Positions 6,748 through 15,113 of a DNA stretch of 48,784 nucleotides are shown one piece after another; the first letter of the stretch is position 1, and every line of letters starts with the position of its first letter. Under the pieces are notes generated by a model. That model made no database searches and had not been told where the DNA came from. It saw only the letters and a list, made by a program, of their open reading frames with translations. The stretch covers positions 1-48,784 of the forward strand of contig JAINDK010000047.1 of assembly GCA_019931185.1 (NCBI GenBank), in the 5' to 3' direction. The DNA is from Bryobacter sp. CoA8 C33 (GTDB lineage Bacteria > Acidobacteriota > Terriglobia > Bryobacterales > Bryobacteraceae). The translations under genes were made by a program, and so were the position numbers.

Positions 6748-8930
6748 TGCGGGGAGACTCCAAGACGCGAAAGCGGAATCTCGGCGATTTCAATGTCCTC
6801 TTTGTTAGTCGAATAGACGATCCACAAGGAGCCCCCATGTTCGATGGCGTGGGGATACTGCGCTGACCCGCTGGCCTTGGCGCGGCCGGCGTAGCGGCGG
6901 GCCGGGAGGTTGCGGCGGATGACCATGGCGTTATCGAAGGTCCAGCCATCCCGGCTGAAGGAGATCAATAGCGGATCGCGAGCCTTGGGGTTCGGGTTGT
7001 TGATCAGATAGTAAAGGCCATTGGAGAGGCGCCCCGGAAAGTTCTTCGAGGTCGCATCGGGATAGTTAGTCCGGACAGGAACGGACCAGTTCCGGCCATG
7101 ATCGCGGCTGATGGTGCGCAGCAGCACGCCGGAGCGGAAATTGTCACGCACGATCATGTGCACCTCGCCTTCACTGGTGGAATAGTAGGTGGGCTCGTCC
7201 ATCTTGTCGTAGGGGGGCGCCGAGGCGATGGGCGTATGGTTCCACTGTCCGGGGGCGTCGGCAAGAGCCATGGTGACCCGCATGTGGCTGTCGCGGCATA
7301 CCAGGGAGAGCATGCCATTGAGGCGCTCGGGCGGAAAGTTGTTCATGCAGTCCTCGGCGTAGACGCCGCGCGCTTGCCAGCGGCGGCCGGTCCACTCAAA
7401 GCGGCGTAAACTGAGGTTCTTCCAGACGGGACCCTGGCCGCGGTTGCGGTAATCGGCGCTCTCGATGTAGGCGGCGAGGGCGGTGAGCTTGCCTCCGCTG
7501 ACATAGATGCCGCGGGCGATCCAACGCGCCGGACCCTGAGGGCCGTCGGGGTCATCGGCGAGAACCGCCGGCTTTGACCAGCGATGGCCGTCCGGGCTGG
7601 TGGCATAAAGAACTTTCTGGTCCGGATCCTCCTCGCCGACAGCGGCCGAAGACCAGATGGCCCAGAAGCGGCCCTCGTGGTGGGCGATATAGGAGTGGAG
7701 ATTGAAGCCCGAAACGTTTTCCGCGCCGCGCCACAAGGTGGAGTGACGGGCCGGGGCGTCGGGGATACGAGCCAGATCGCCGAGCAGTCCATCACGCGAA
7801 AGCAGGTGGGCAGGGGTACGAACAGCGGGGAGTTGGAAGTCCGCCAACTTGTATTCGGAGATCTCGATATCTTCCTTGTTGGTGGAATAGATGACCCAAA
7901 GCGAGCCGTTGTGCTCGAGGGTGTGGGGGTACTGGAAGCTAAAAGTGGATTTGGCGCGGCCGGGATGGCGCTGGGTGGGTGCATGGAGGCGCAGTGCAGC
8001 CGGGCGCTCAAAGGTCCAGCCATCCCGGCTGAAGGAAATGGCGAGGGGATCGCGGCCGGTTGGGCTGGGATTGTTGATGAGATAGTACCAGCCGTTGCTG
8101 AGCCTGCCGCTGACATTTTTGCTGGTGGCATCGGGGTTGTTGGTGCGAACGGGAGCAGTCCAGGTGCGACCCTGATCCCGGCTGAGAGCGTGATAAAGAA
8201 AACGGGAGCGGTTACCATCGCGCAGGATCATATGGACGACACCGTCGGCGTCGCTATACTCGCTGGGCTCACTCATATTGTTGTGAGGCGGTTCGCCCGG
8301 AAGCCGGGTGAGGATCCAGCGGCCATTTTCCTCGTAGGCCGTGTGCATGCGGGCATAGCTATCGCGGCAGGTCATGATGAGCGGGCCGCCAAAGGAGCGA
8401 GGGGGATAGCTATTCATGCAGTTGTCGATCATGACGCCGCGGTCGAGCCAGGCCGCGCCGGTCCACTCGAAGCGGTGCAGGCGGAGCGCGTGCCAGCTTT
8501 CGCGGCCTTCGGGGGTATCCCGGGGGCCTTCGAGGGCGGCGAGCAGAGCATGGAGCTTACCGCCGTCCACGTAAATGCCGCGGGCAATCCAGCGCTGGGG
8601 ACCCTGGGGGCCATCGGGGTCGGGGGCAACGGCTTGGGGAGGAGACCAGGTGTGGCCGTCGAGGCTGGAAGAGTAGCGGATCAACTGGCTCGAGCTGTCT
8701 TCATCTTTTTCGCCGGAAGACCAGAGCGCCCAGAACTTACCGTCGTGGTGAGCGAGGTAGGAGTGCAAGTTAAACTGCCAGGCGCCGGCCTCGGCGCGAT
8801 AGACCATGCTGGTCTTGGCGGGAACGGCAGCAAGGGTCTTGGGGGTTTGTAATAGTGCCTGGCCGGCGAGTAGCTTTGCGGGATCCTGGGCCATGAATTG
8901 CGAGGTGATCAGAGTGAGTTCAAAGAGCAT
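6744..8930 (-). CDS. Asp-box (BNR/sialidase-like) propeller protein with an internal duplication
   Basis: The 728 residues are two similar halves joined near residue 370. Each half runs from FNLHSYxAHHxGxFWAxWSS through DPDGPQGPxRWIARGIYV, CMNxxPP, RDPLxISFSRDGWTF and SLWxxYSTNKEDIEI. Asp-box motifs recur (SLDGHTW, SRDQGRTW, SPDGHRW, SRDHGRNW), as in sialidase-like six-bladed propellers. The gene probably arose by tandem duplication of a single-propeller gene. The N-terminus is only a short hydrophobic stretch, possibly a degraded signal peptide. Asp boxes are structural and do not prove sialidase activity, and I could not place a full catalytic set. It overlaps the sulfatase end by 11 bases. 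Confidence 0.85.
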   Translation of the reverse strand: MLFELTLITSQFMAQDPAKLLAGQALLQTPKTLAAVPAKTSMVYRAEAGAWQFNLHSYLAHHDGKFWALWSSGEKDEDSSSQLIRYSSSLDGHTWSPPQAVAPDPDGPQGPQRWIARGIYVDGGKLHALLAALEGPRDTPEGRESWHALRLHRFEWTGAAWLDRGVMIDNCMNSYPPRSFGGPLIMTCRDSYARMHTAYEENGRWILTRLPGEPPHNNMSEPSEYSDADGVVHMILRDGNRSRFLYHALSRDQGRTWTAPVRTNNPDATSKNVSGRLSNGWYYLINNPSPTGRDPLAISFSRDGWTFERPAALRLHAPTQRHPGRAKSTFSFQYPHTLEHNGSLWVIYSTNKEDIEISEYKLADFQLPAVRTPAHLLSRDGLLGDLARIPDAPARHSTLWRGAENVSGFNLHSYIAHHEGRFWAIWSSAAVGEEDPDQKVLYATSPDGHRWSKPAVLADDPDGPQGPARWIARGIYVSGGKLTALAAYIESADYRNRGQGPVWKNLSLRRFEWTGRRWQARGVYAEDCMNNFPPERLNGMLSLVCRDSHMRVTMALADAPGQWNHTPIASAPPYDKMDEPTYYSTSEGEVHMIVRDNFRSGVLLRTISRDHGRNWSVPVRTNYPDATSKNFPGRLSNGLYYLINNPNPKARDPLLISFSRDGWTFDNAMVIRRNLPARRYAGRAKASGSAQYPHAIEHGGSLWIVYSTNKEDIEIAEIPLSRLGVSPQ

Positions 8931-10366
8931 GGCGGGCTCCTTGCCATCCGGCGTTGATCAGTTTGTTCATTTCGAGCAGTGAGTCCTTTCGGGCGGGATC
9001 TGAGGCGAGATTGAGTGTTTCGTGTGGGTCCTGGCGGTGATCGTAAAGTTCAGCCTCAAGGGTGCGATTGCCTTGGCGCCATTCGGTGTAGCGCCAGGAT
9101 TCAGTGCGCATGGTGTAACCCATGACGCCTTGCTTGAGGATACTGTCGGAGGACTGGGCAGGAGCCGGTTGCGCAGGGCGCGGGTAGTGGCTGAACGCGG
9201 CTGGCTTCCATCTGGGTTTGTGCGGCTGCCGCAGCAAAGGCACGAAGCTGTCACCCTCGAGATCAGCGGGGGGGGGTGAGGGCGCAGAGTTCGGCGAGGG
9301 TGGGGTAGATGTCAACAAATTCGACGAGGCGGCGGGTGTGCGTTCCGCTGCGGCTGAGGCCAGGAGCCGAGAGGATCAAGGGAGCGCGGGTGGCCACTTC
9401 GCAATTGGTGGACTTACCCCAGTGGCCGTGTTCGCCGAGGTGCCAGCCATGGTCCCCCCAAAGCACGATGATTGTTTTTTCGGCGAGACCGAGCGCGCGC
9501 AGCGCGGCGAGAACGCGGCCGATGCAGGCGTCGGCGAAGGCGGTAGCGGCATAGTAGCCATGTACGGCTTGGCGCCGCTTGGCTTCGGAGATCGGGCCCT
9601 GTTTGGGGAAGTCGGCGTAGCTGCGCAGTTCGCTGTAGGAGGGGATGGAGAAGGTGGCGGAGCGGGCCGCAGGAGCGGGATTGGGTGCAAGAGGAAGTTG
9701 ACCGGGGTCAAAGAGATCCCAGTACCTGGCGGGGGCCGTGAAGGGAAGGTGTGGCTTGGTGATGCCCACGGCGAGAAAAAACGGCTGCTTGGCGACGCGC
9801 TCGAGTGAGGCGGCGGCCTCTTCGGCTACGCGGCCGTCGAGGTAGGCATTGTCGGGGACATCGGCGCGTTCGGTGGCGACGGTCTTCACCCAATCTTCAG
9901 CGGGCCGATTGAGCGGGAGCGCATATTGGTTGCGTTTGGTCACCATGTGCAGGCGCTCGGGCACGGACCAACTGCGACGGTCGTTCATGATGGTCTCGCC
10001 ATGGAAGATCTTGCCAATGTTTTCGGTGTGGTAACCGGCGGCGAGGAACAACTGCGGCAAGGTGACCGCATTGGGCCGGGCGCGGCGGAAGGGAGTACTG
10101 AGGTCGTGAACGCCGATGGTGTCGGGACGGAGTCCGGTGAGCAGAGAGGCGCGGGACGGTCCGCAAAGCGCCTGCTGGCAATAGGCGCGGTCGAAGACAA
10201 CACCGCGAGCGGCGATGGAATCGATGTGTGGTGTTCGGGCGAAGCGGTCACCGTAGCAGCCGAGTTGGGGACGGAGGTCATCGACAGCAATGAAAAGGAC
10301 GTTGCGCGGGGCAGGCGCGGCGCCGGCGGCGGCGAGCGGAGTGGCAAGGAAACGGCGGCGGAGCAT
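8920..10366 (-). pseudogene. Sulfatase of iduronate-2-sulfatase type, interrupted by a one-base frameshift
   Basis: The front part (10366 down to 9263) has a short leader with an RRR motif, metal-binding D29/D30 in FIAVDDLRP, and the sulfatase signature CGPSRASLLTG, whose C68 would become formylglycine. It ends early at a stop just after nine C bases on the coding strand (plus G run 9268-9276). The remainder continues in another frame to 8920 with the expected end (DLEGDSFVPLL, then YTEWRQGNRTLEAELYDHR). Removing one C would restore a 481-residue enzyme, a normal length for the family. The break could be real decay, slippage-based switching or a sequencing error. It lies eight bases after the TonB receptor gene. 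Confidence 0.85.
9268..9276. repeat. Nine-base homopolymer at the sulfatase frameshift
   Basis: G9 on the plus strand, C9 on the sense strand. Tract lengths of 8 or 5 would keep the sulfatase frame open; 9 brings a stop two codons later. Tracts of this length are prone to slippage in replication and also to miscounting in sequencing. Confidence 0.9.
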
Positions 10367-10374
10367 GGTTGAGT

Positions 10375-13300
10375 TCAGAAGCTGAAGCGGAGGGCGGGTT
10401 GGACATTTCGGGGCAGATTTTCCTGGGCGTTGATGCTGCCAAAAGGAGGGGTGCCGAAGGCGCCGGCGGGGGCGTCGAAGCGGACGGTGTTGAAGATGTT
10501 GAAGAACTCGGCGCGGAGCTGGAGAGTGGACTTTTCGGTGACGGCGAAGTTCTTGAACAGTGAGAGGTCGAAATTGCGGACACCGTCACCGCGGACGTCG
10601 GGCAGGGTGCGGGGAGCGGAACCAAACTCAAAGGGACCGGGCACGGAGAACACGGCTGTATTGAAGTAGGCGGTGAGGCGGTCATGAACCCGGCCGGTCT
10701 TGCGGGGGCTGGCGCCATTGTTATGAGGCCGGGTGGCGCCGGAAGTGGTGGGGATGGCGTTGGTGAGCACGAGTGGGGTACCGGACTGGAAGGTAGTAAT
10801 GCCGTTGAGTTGCCATCCGCCGAAGGCTGCCTTGAGCAGGCGGGATTGGCCGCCGCGGAGCAGCGGGATTTCCCAAACATAGCTGATGACGAGGCGTTGG
10901 GCGACATCCTGGGTAGCCAGAGCGCGGTCGAGGCGGCGGTTATAGGTGTCCTGAAGGCTGGGGGCGGGATCGAGAAAGCTGACAAGCGAGGGGACGGTGT
11001 CGGTAATCAACTTACCCGTCGTATAACTTCCGAGTAAGCTGAAACCACGGCTGAGGCGTTTATTGACCTTTAGCTGGAAGGAATGATAAGTGGACATACC
11101 GAGGCCGGCCTGATTGTTTGTAACACCGGTAAATTGGGGAAAGGGCCGGAGGAGTTGCAGCCGGGTGGTGGTGGCTCCGGTAAGAGGGCCGGGGCTCGAA
11201 AAAGCGCGGAAGGGGTTGGGGACCTGCTGCAGAAGGGACTGGCCCTGAGACAGGAAAGAGGAGTCGAGCTGATTGAGGGCCAAGGTGATGGGCAGGGACG
11301 TACCTTTGCTGGCGGCATAGGCGGCATCGATGAGGAGGGTGGGAAGAAGTTCGTATTGGAAGTTACCGCTCCACTGCTGGCTATAGCCTACCGGGTCGCG
11401 GCGCAAGAGGGTACCGAAGCTCTCGCCGACGCTGGTGGCAAGGCCGCCGCGGACGCCGGCCGGCGCGACGACGCCGGAGGGGAAGGGATCGCGCAAGACG
11501 CCGACGGGGTTGATGCCATCCACGGAGCTGAAGAAAGTGGTAGAGGCGGCAAAGCCCTGATTGGAAGTATTGACATAGCGGCTGGTGGTGGGCAGGAAAG
11601 TGATGCCGTAGCCGGCCCGGAAGGCGAGTTTTTTGGTGAGCGACCAGGCGAGGCCGAAGCGGGGGCCGAAGTTGTTCCAGTCGATATCCTGTTGTTTGCG
11701 GGGATTGCCGTTGACGCCGACGAATTCGAGGCCTCCGCGGAGATTGGGCAAGCCCGTGGGCCCGGCCAAGGGAGAGGCGGCATCGGGATTGAAGTAGCTG
11801 AGGCGGTTGAAGCGTTCCCAGCGGGGAGTCTCGACATCCCAGCGGACACCGAGGTTGAGGGTGAGGCGGCTATTGACGCGGATATCGTCCTGCAGAAAGA
11901 GGGCCTGATAAAGCTGGGGGGAAGCCGATGGCTCGAGGATGACAATATTGCCGCTGGCGGGATTGCCAAGCATGAAGCTGGCGAAGGAGTTGCCGCCTGC
12001 GCCGGTTTGGGCGTTGGGGCCGCGGGTAAAGCCATTGTTGAAGGCGAACTGGCCGGCGGCGGTGGCGTTGTTGATCCAATTGGCGCGATAAACGCGCGAG
12101 TCGGCGCCGAACTTGAGAGAGTGGCGGCCGCGGATCTCGTGGAAGGCGCCGGCGAGGGCGTGGACTTCGGCGATGCGTTCGAAGAGGTGGTTGGAGCTCA
12201 GAGAGAGAAAGCCGGCGGGATTGATGCGAGGCAGGGAGCTGTCCTGACGAGCGGCGGAGAAGGCGGCGGGCCAGCCGAAGGCAGTCAGGTCGGCGCCGGT
12301 GCTGCGGGGTTCGCGGACGTTGCTTTGGCGGGTGAAGCCATAGCGGAAGTTGATTAGGCGGGTGGGCGAGAGGGTGAGGGTGTCGTCGAGAACCCCGTTG
12401 TGATTGCGGATCTGCTGGGCGAAGACACCGGGGGAGCCAATGTTACCGAACCAGTCGGGGAGCAAGCCATTGTTGTGGTTATAGGAGTGGCGGCCGTAGA
12501 AGCGGTGCGTGGGGGAGAAGAGGTGATCGATGCGGCCGGTAAGCTGCTTTTCCTGGTCGGTCGCGGAGGCATTGCTGATGAAATTATTGGTGCCGGAGGT
12601 ATTCGGGGAAGGCCACAGCTGAGAGAGTCTAACGGCGACGGGATCGAAGCGGCTGGAAGGGATGCGATTGCCGGGAAAGGGGGCACGAATGAAGGTAGTA
12701 CCGGACTGTGTGAAGGCTTGGGGGTCAAAGATGTTCTGGTCGAACTGGCCGTTCTTTTCGGCCGGGGTGGGAGTGTTGCCGGAGAGAAAAGCGCCGCGGC
12801 GGTTCTCGATGCCTTCGTAATTGGCGAACCAGAAGGTTTTGTCACGAATGATGCGGCCGCCGGCGCGGCCGCCGAACTGGTTGTAAACGAAGTGACCACG
12901 AGCGATGCCGGCGCGGTTGCTGAAGAAGTTATTGGCGTCGAGATTACGGTTGCGGAGGAACTCGAAGAGGCTGGCATGGAACTGGTTGGCGCCGGAGCGG
13001 GTGGCGTAGGTGATCACGCCGCCACTGGTGCGGCCGAATTCGGCGTCATAAAGATTGGTGCGGACGCGGAACTCCTGGGTGGCGTCGATGGAGGGAATGA
13101 AAGCAATCTGATTCTGGCAGCAGAGAGCGAGGGGGACGCCATCGACGAGGACATCGTTGTGAGCGCTCATGCCGCCGTTGACGACGAGATTGGCAGTGGC
13201 GGCCTGGATGAGAGCGGCGCGCCCGTCGGGCACGCCGATGCCGAAGCTAGTACCGGGAACGACACCGGTGACCAGGGCGGCAAGGCCAACGACATTGCGG

Positions 13301-13734
13301 CCGTTGAGAGGCAGCTCGAGGATTTTACGATTTTCAATTGCTTGGCCGAGGGATGCTTCGCTGGTATCGAGCAGGGGGGCGCCGGCATTGACCTCGATGG
13401 ACTCGGTGACCGGGCCGAGAGTGAGTTGGATGTCAACGCGGGCGCGCTGTCCGACCTCGATGACGATGCCGTTGCGCACGAAGCGGCGGAAGCCTTCGAG
13501 CTCGGCCGTCAGTTGATACGGGCCGGGCTGAAGCTGGCGCAGAACATAGACGCCGGCGGAGTCGGTGGAGATGAGGCGGGATTCACCAGTGCGGGTATTG
13601 AGCAGGGAGAGCTTGGCCTGGTGGATGGGTGCGCCCTGAGCGTCGGAGACGATACCGGAAAGCTCAGAGGTGGCGGATTGAGCGAGGAGCAAGCCGGGGA
13701 GCAGGAGGTATGGCAGCAGACGAGGGAGCAGCAT
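10375..13734 (-). CDS. Oar-like TonB-dependent receptor with carboxypeptidase-regulatory domain
   Basis: A signal peptide at residues 1-18 precedes a carboxypeptidase-regulatory-like beta domain (about 25-105, ELSGIVSDAQGAPIHQAKLS), a plug region (LPLNGRNVVGLA, then VDGVPLALCC) and a long barrel ending in the outer-membrane C-terminal Phe (PALRFSF). The 1119 residues match the large Oar/TonB receptors expanded in acidobacteria. It probably imports an oligosaccharide or related ligand across the outer membrane; the ligand is unknown. It is the first gene of a leftward locus with the sulfatase, propeller protein and FAD oxidoreductase, and is divergent from a split membrane regulator 119 bases away. 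Confidence 0.93.
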   Translation of the reverse strand: MLLPRLLPYLLLPGLLLAQSATSELSGIVSDAQGAPIHQAKLSLLNTRTGESRLISTDSAGVYVLRQLQPGPYQLTAELEGFRRFVRNGIVIEVGQRARVDIQLTLGPVTESIEVNAGAPLLDTSEASLGQAIENRKILELPLNGRNVVGLAALVTGVVPGTSFGIGVPDGRAALIQAATANLVVNGGMSAHNDVLVDGVPLALCCQNQIAFIPSIDATQEFRVRTNLYDAEFGRTSGGVITYATRSGANQFHASLFEFLRNRNLDANNFFSNRAGIARGHFVYNQFGGRAGGRIIRDKTFWFANYEGIENRRGAFLSGNTPTPAEKNGQFDQNIFDPQAFTQSGTTFIRAPFPGNRIPSSRFDPVAVRLSQLWPSPNTSGTNNFISNASATDQEKQLTGRIDHLFSPTHRFYGRHSYNHNNGLLPDWFGNIGSPGVFAQQIRNHNGVLDDTLTLSPTRLINFRYGFTRQSNVREPRSTGADLTAFGWPAAFSAARQDSSLPRINPAGFLSLSSNHLFERIAEVHALAGAFHEIRGRHSLKFGADSRVYRANWINNATAAGQFAFNNGFTRGPNAQTGAGGNSFASFMLGNPASGNIVILEPSASPQLYQALFLQDDIRVNSRLTLNLGVRWDVETPRWERFNRLSYFNPDAASPLAGPTGLPNLRGGLEFVGVNGNPRKQQDIDWNNFGPRFGLAWSLTKKLAFRAGYGITFLPTTSRYVNTSNQGFAASTTFFSSVDGINPVGVLRDPFPSGVVAPAGVRGGLATSVGESFGTLLRRDPVGYSQQWSGNFQYELLPTLLIDAAYAASKGTSLPITLALNQLDSSFLSQGQSLLQQVPNPFRAFSSPGPLTGATTTRLQLLRPFPQFTGVTNNQAGLGMSTYHSFQLKVNKRLSRGFSLLGSYTTGKLITDTVPSLVSFLDPAPSLQDTYNRRLDRALATQDVAQRLVISYVWEIPLLRGGQSRLLKAAFGGWQLNGITTFQSGTPLVLTNAIPTTSGATRPHNNGASPRKTGRVHDRLTAYFNTAVFSVPGPFEFGSAPRTLPDVRGDGVRNFDLSLFKNFAVTEKSTLQLRAEFFNIFNTVRFDAPAGAFGTPPFGSINAQENLPRNVQPALRFSF

Positions 13735-13838
13735 AGGGTGGACTTACTTTAGCCGAGCCGGGGGAGGGAGAGAAGTCTCATGCTGTTTGAGAGCAACGGT
13801 GAACAATCGTGTAAGCCCTTCAAACATTGAGTAGTTGC

Positions 13839-13853
13839 TATGATCGATGAAAA
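13839..13853 (+). promoter_or_regulatory. Possible -10 element of the regulator gene, nearly leaderless
   Basis: TATGAT at 13839-13844 is one base from the sigma-70 -10 consensus and ends nine bases before the ATG at 13854, the same geometry as at the LytTR gene. No Shine-Dalgarno and no convincing -35 is visible. Motif match by eye only. Confidence 0.3.
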
Positions 13854-14177
13854 ATGGAAACGGCAAGCCGGGATCGGAAGCAGGAGGCTCTGGACGCGTT
13901 GTTGGCGAGCAGGACCTTCGACCGGAGCCACCAACTGCAGGCGTTTCTGCGCTATGTGTGTGAGCGGGAAATGGAGGGGCGGGCCGATGACCTGAATGAA
14001 TATGTAATTGGCGTGGATGTATTGGGGCGGCCGGAGGGGTATTCGCCGTCGGAAGATGCAATCGTGCGGAACCGGGCGCTGACGTTGCGGCGCAAGTTGG
14101 AGGAATACTACCGGCATGAGAACCCGGGGGCCCGGATCCGGATCGAAATCCCGCGGGGGCAATACCGGCCGAAGTAA
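13854..14177 (+). CDS. N-terminal regulator domain, separated from its membrane part by an in-frame stop
   Basis: The 107 residues match a domain I know from acidobacterial, planctomycete and rhizobial regulators: FLRYVCEREMEGRADDLNEY, then VLGRPEGYSPSEDAIVRNRA, LRRKLEEYY, and the ending IEIPRGQYRP. In those proteins it usually forms the N-terminus of a longer chain, fused to a membrane helix and a sensor or enzyme domain. Here TAA at 14175-14177 ends the frame, but the same frame continues open for 310 more codons. So this is either half of a broken gene, a stand-alone domain, or a readthrough product. Its position next to the TonB receptor suggests control of that locus. Confidence 0.8.
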   Translation: METASRDRKQEALDALLASRTFDRSHQLQAFLRYVCEREMEGRADDLNEYVIGVDVLGRPEGYSPSEDAIVRNRALTLRRKLEEYYRHENPGARIRIEIPRGQYRPK

Positions 14178-14180
14178 CAG

Positions 14181-15113
14181 TTGGTAGAAGAGAAAGTGGC
14201 GCCGGCGGAGGAGAGCGGGACGGCAGAGAAGAAACAAGCGGAGGTAGAGAATCGGGCGCGGATGCTATTCGTATGGGCCTTTATCTGCGGGGTATTGTTG
14301 GCGACTTTGGTGGGGTGGGTGTATTGGACGCAAGCTGCGAGCGGGGTGGCGCCGGCGATCCGGCAGGCTTGGGGCCCGTTGCTGAGTGGATCCGATGCGA
14401 CGATCGTTCATATTTCGGCGCCGCTGCACCTGTTTGTGCGACCGCAGGAGACACGGGTGCCGCAGGAAAGGCCGCGGATCGAGCAGGAAGACTTGCAGCG
14501 CTGGTACCGGCAGTTTCCGCAGTTGCCGCCGGCGGAGCGATTGTATGTGAGGCCGACGCCGAATGCGCCGTTGTGGGGGGATGCGATGGCGCTGTCGATC
14601 GTGGGGCGGGTGTTGGAGCGAGCTGGGGTGAGCTGGGAGGTGATGCCGGGCCGGGTCGGAGCCGAGCCATTGTTACGGAACCGGAAGGCGGTGCTATTGG
14701 GTCGGCCGGAGTACAGCGTGATAGTGGGGAAAGCGTTGGAAAAACTACCGCTAACAGTCGAATACAACCCTGAATTGAGGGAGTATGCCGTATTGGAGAG
14801 AGAAGGAAGGAAATGGTTCTTGCCGAAGTATGGGGCCAACGACTATGCCGAGGTGGTGTATGGGCTGATCACGGTGATGACGAGCAGGGGAGGGGGGCCG
14901 GGGGAGCAGCGGACGGTGGTATTGACGGGGACGAATTCGGCTGGGGCGCAGGCGGCAGCGGAGTTTTGGAGTTCGGCGCGGGAATTGGAGGGGCTGGCCG
15001 GGAGGATGGGAGGGAAGCTGCCGCGCAGCTATCAAGTATTAGTAAGAGCAAGCGCGAGTGCGACGATGCCGCTTGATTTGGGCTACGAGACGCACCGCGT
15101 GGTGGAGCCTTAG
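14181..15113 (+). CDS. Membrane-anchored sensor part of the split regulator
   Basis: This frame is exactly in phase with the preceding 107-residue domain, one codon (CAG) beyond its TAA. It starts with an acidic linker, then one membrane helix (about residues 28-50, MLFVWAFICGVLLATLVGW). A soluble domain of about 250 residues follows, probably outside the membrane, with LLGRPEYSVIV and YGLITVMTS; in related proteins the same layout follows the regulator domain in one chain. The start given (TTG 14181) is the first possible and lacks a good Shine-Dalgarno. If the stop is read through, the whole would be a 417-residue CadC/ToxR-like one-component membrane regulator. Its 3' end overlaps the convergent cyclase gene by four bases. 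Confidence 0.6.
   Translation: MVEEKVAPAEESGTAEKKQAEVENRARMLFVWAFICGVLLATLVGWVYWTQAASGVAPAIRQAWGPLLSGSDATIVHISAPLHLFVRPQETRVPQERPRIEQEDLQRWYRQFPQLPPAERLYVRPTPNAPLWGDAMALSIVGRVLERAGVSWEVMPGRVGAEPLLRNRKAVLLGRPEYSVIVGKALEKLPLTVEYNPELREYAVLEREGRKWFLPKYGANDYAEVVYGLITVMTSRGGGPGEQRTVVLTGTNSAGAQAAAEFWSSARELEGLAGRMGGKLPRSYQVLVRASASATMPLDLGYETHRVVEP

Noticed and set aside
11083-13752. Long Gly/Glu-rich plus-strand frames over the TonB receptor gene
   Set aside because: They are antisense shadows created by the strong G bias of the plus strand; the minus-strand receptor has recognisable domains throughout.
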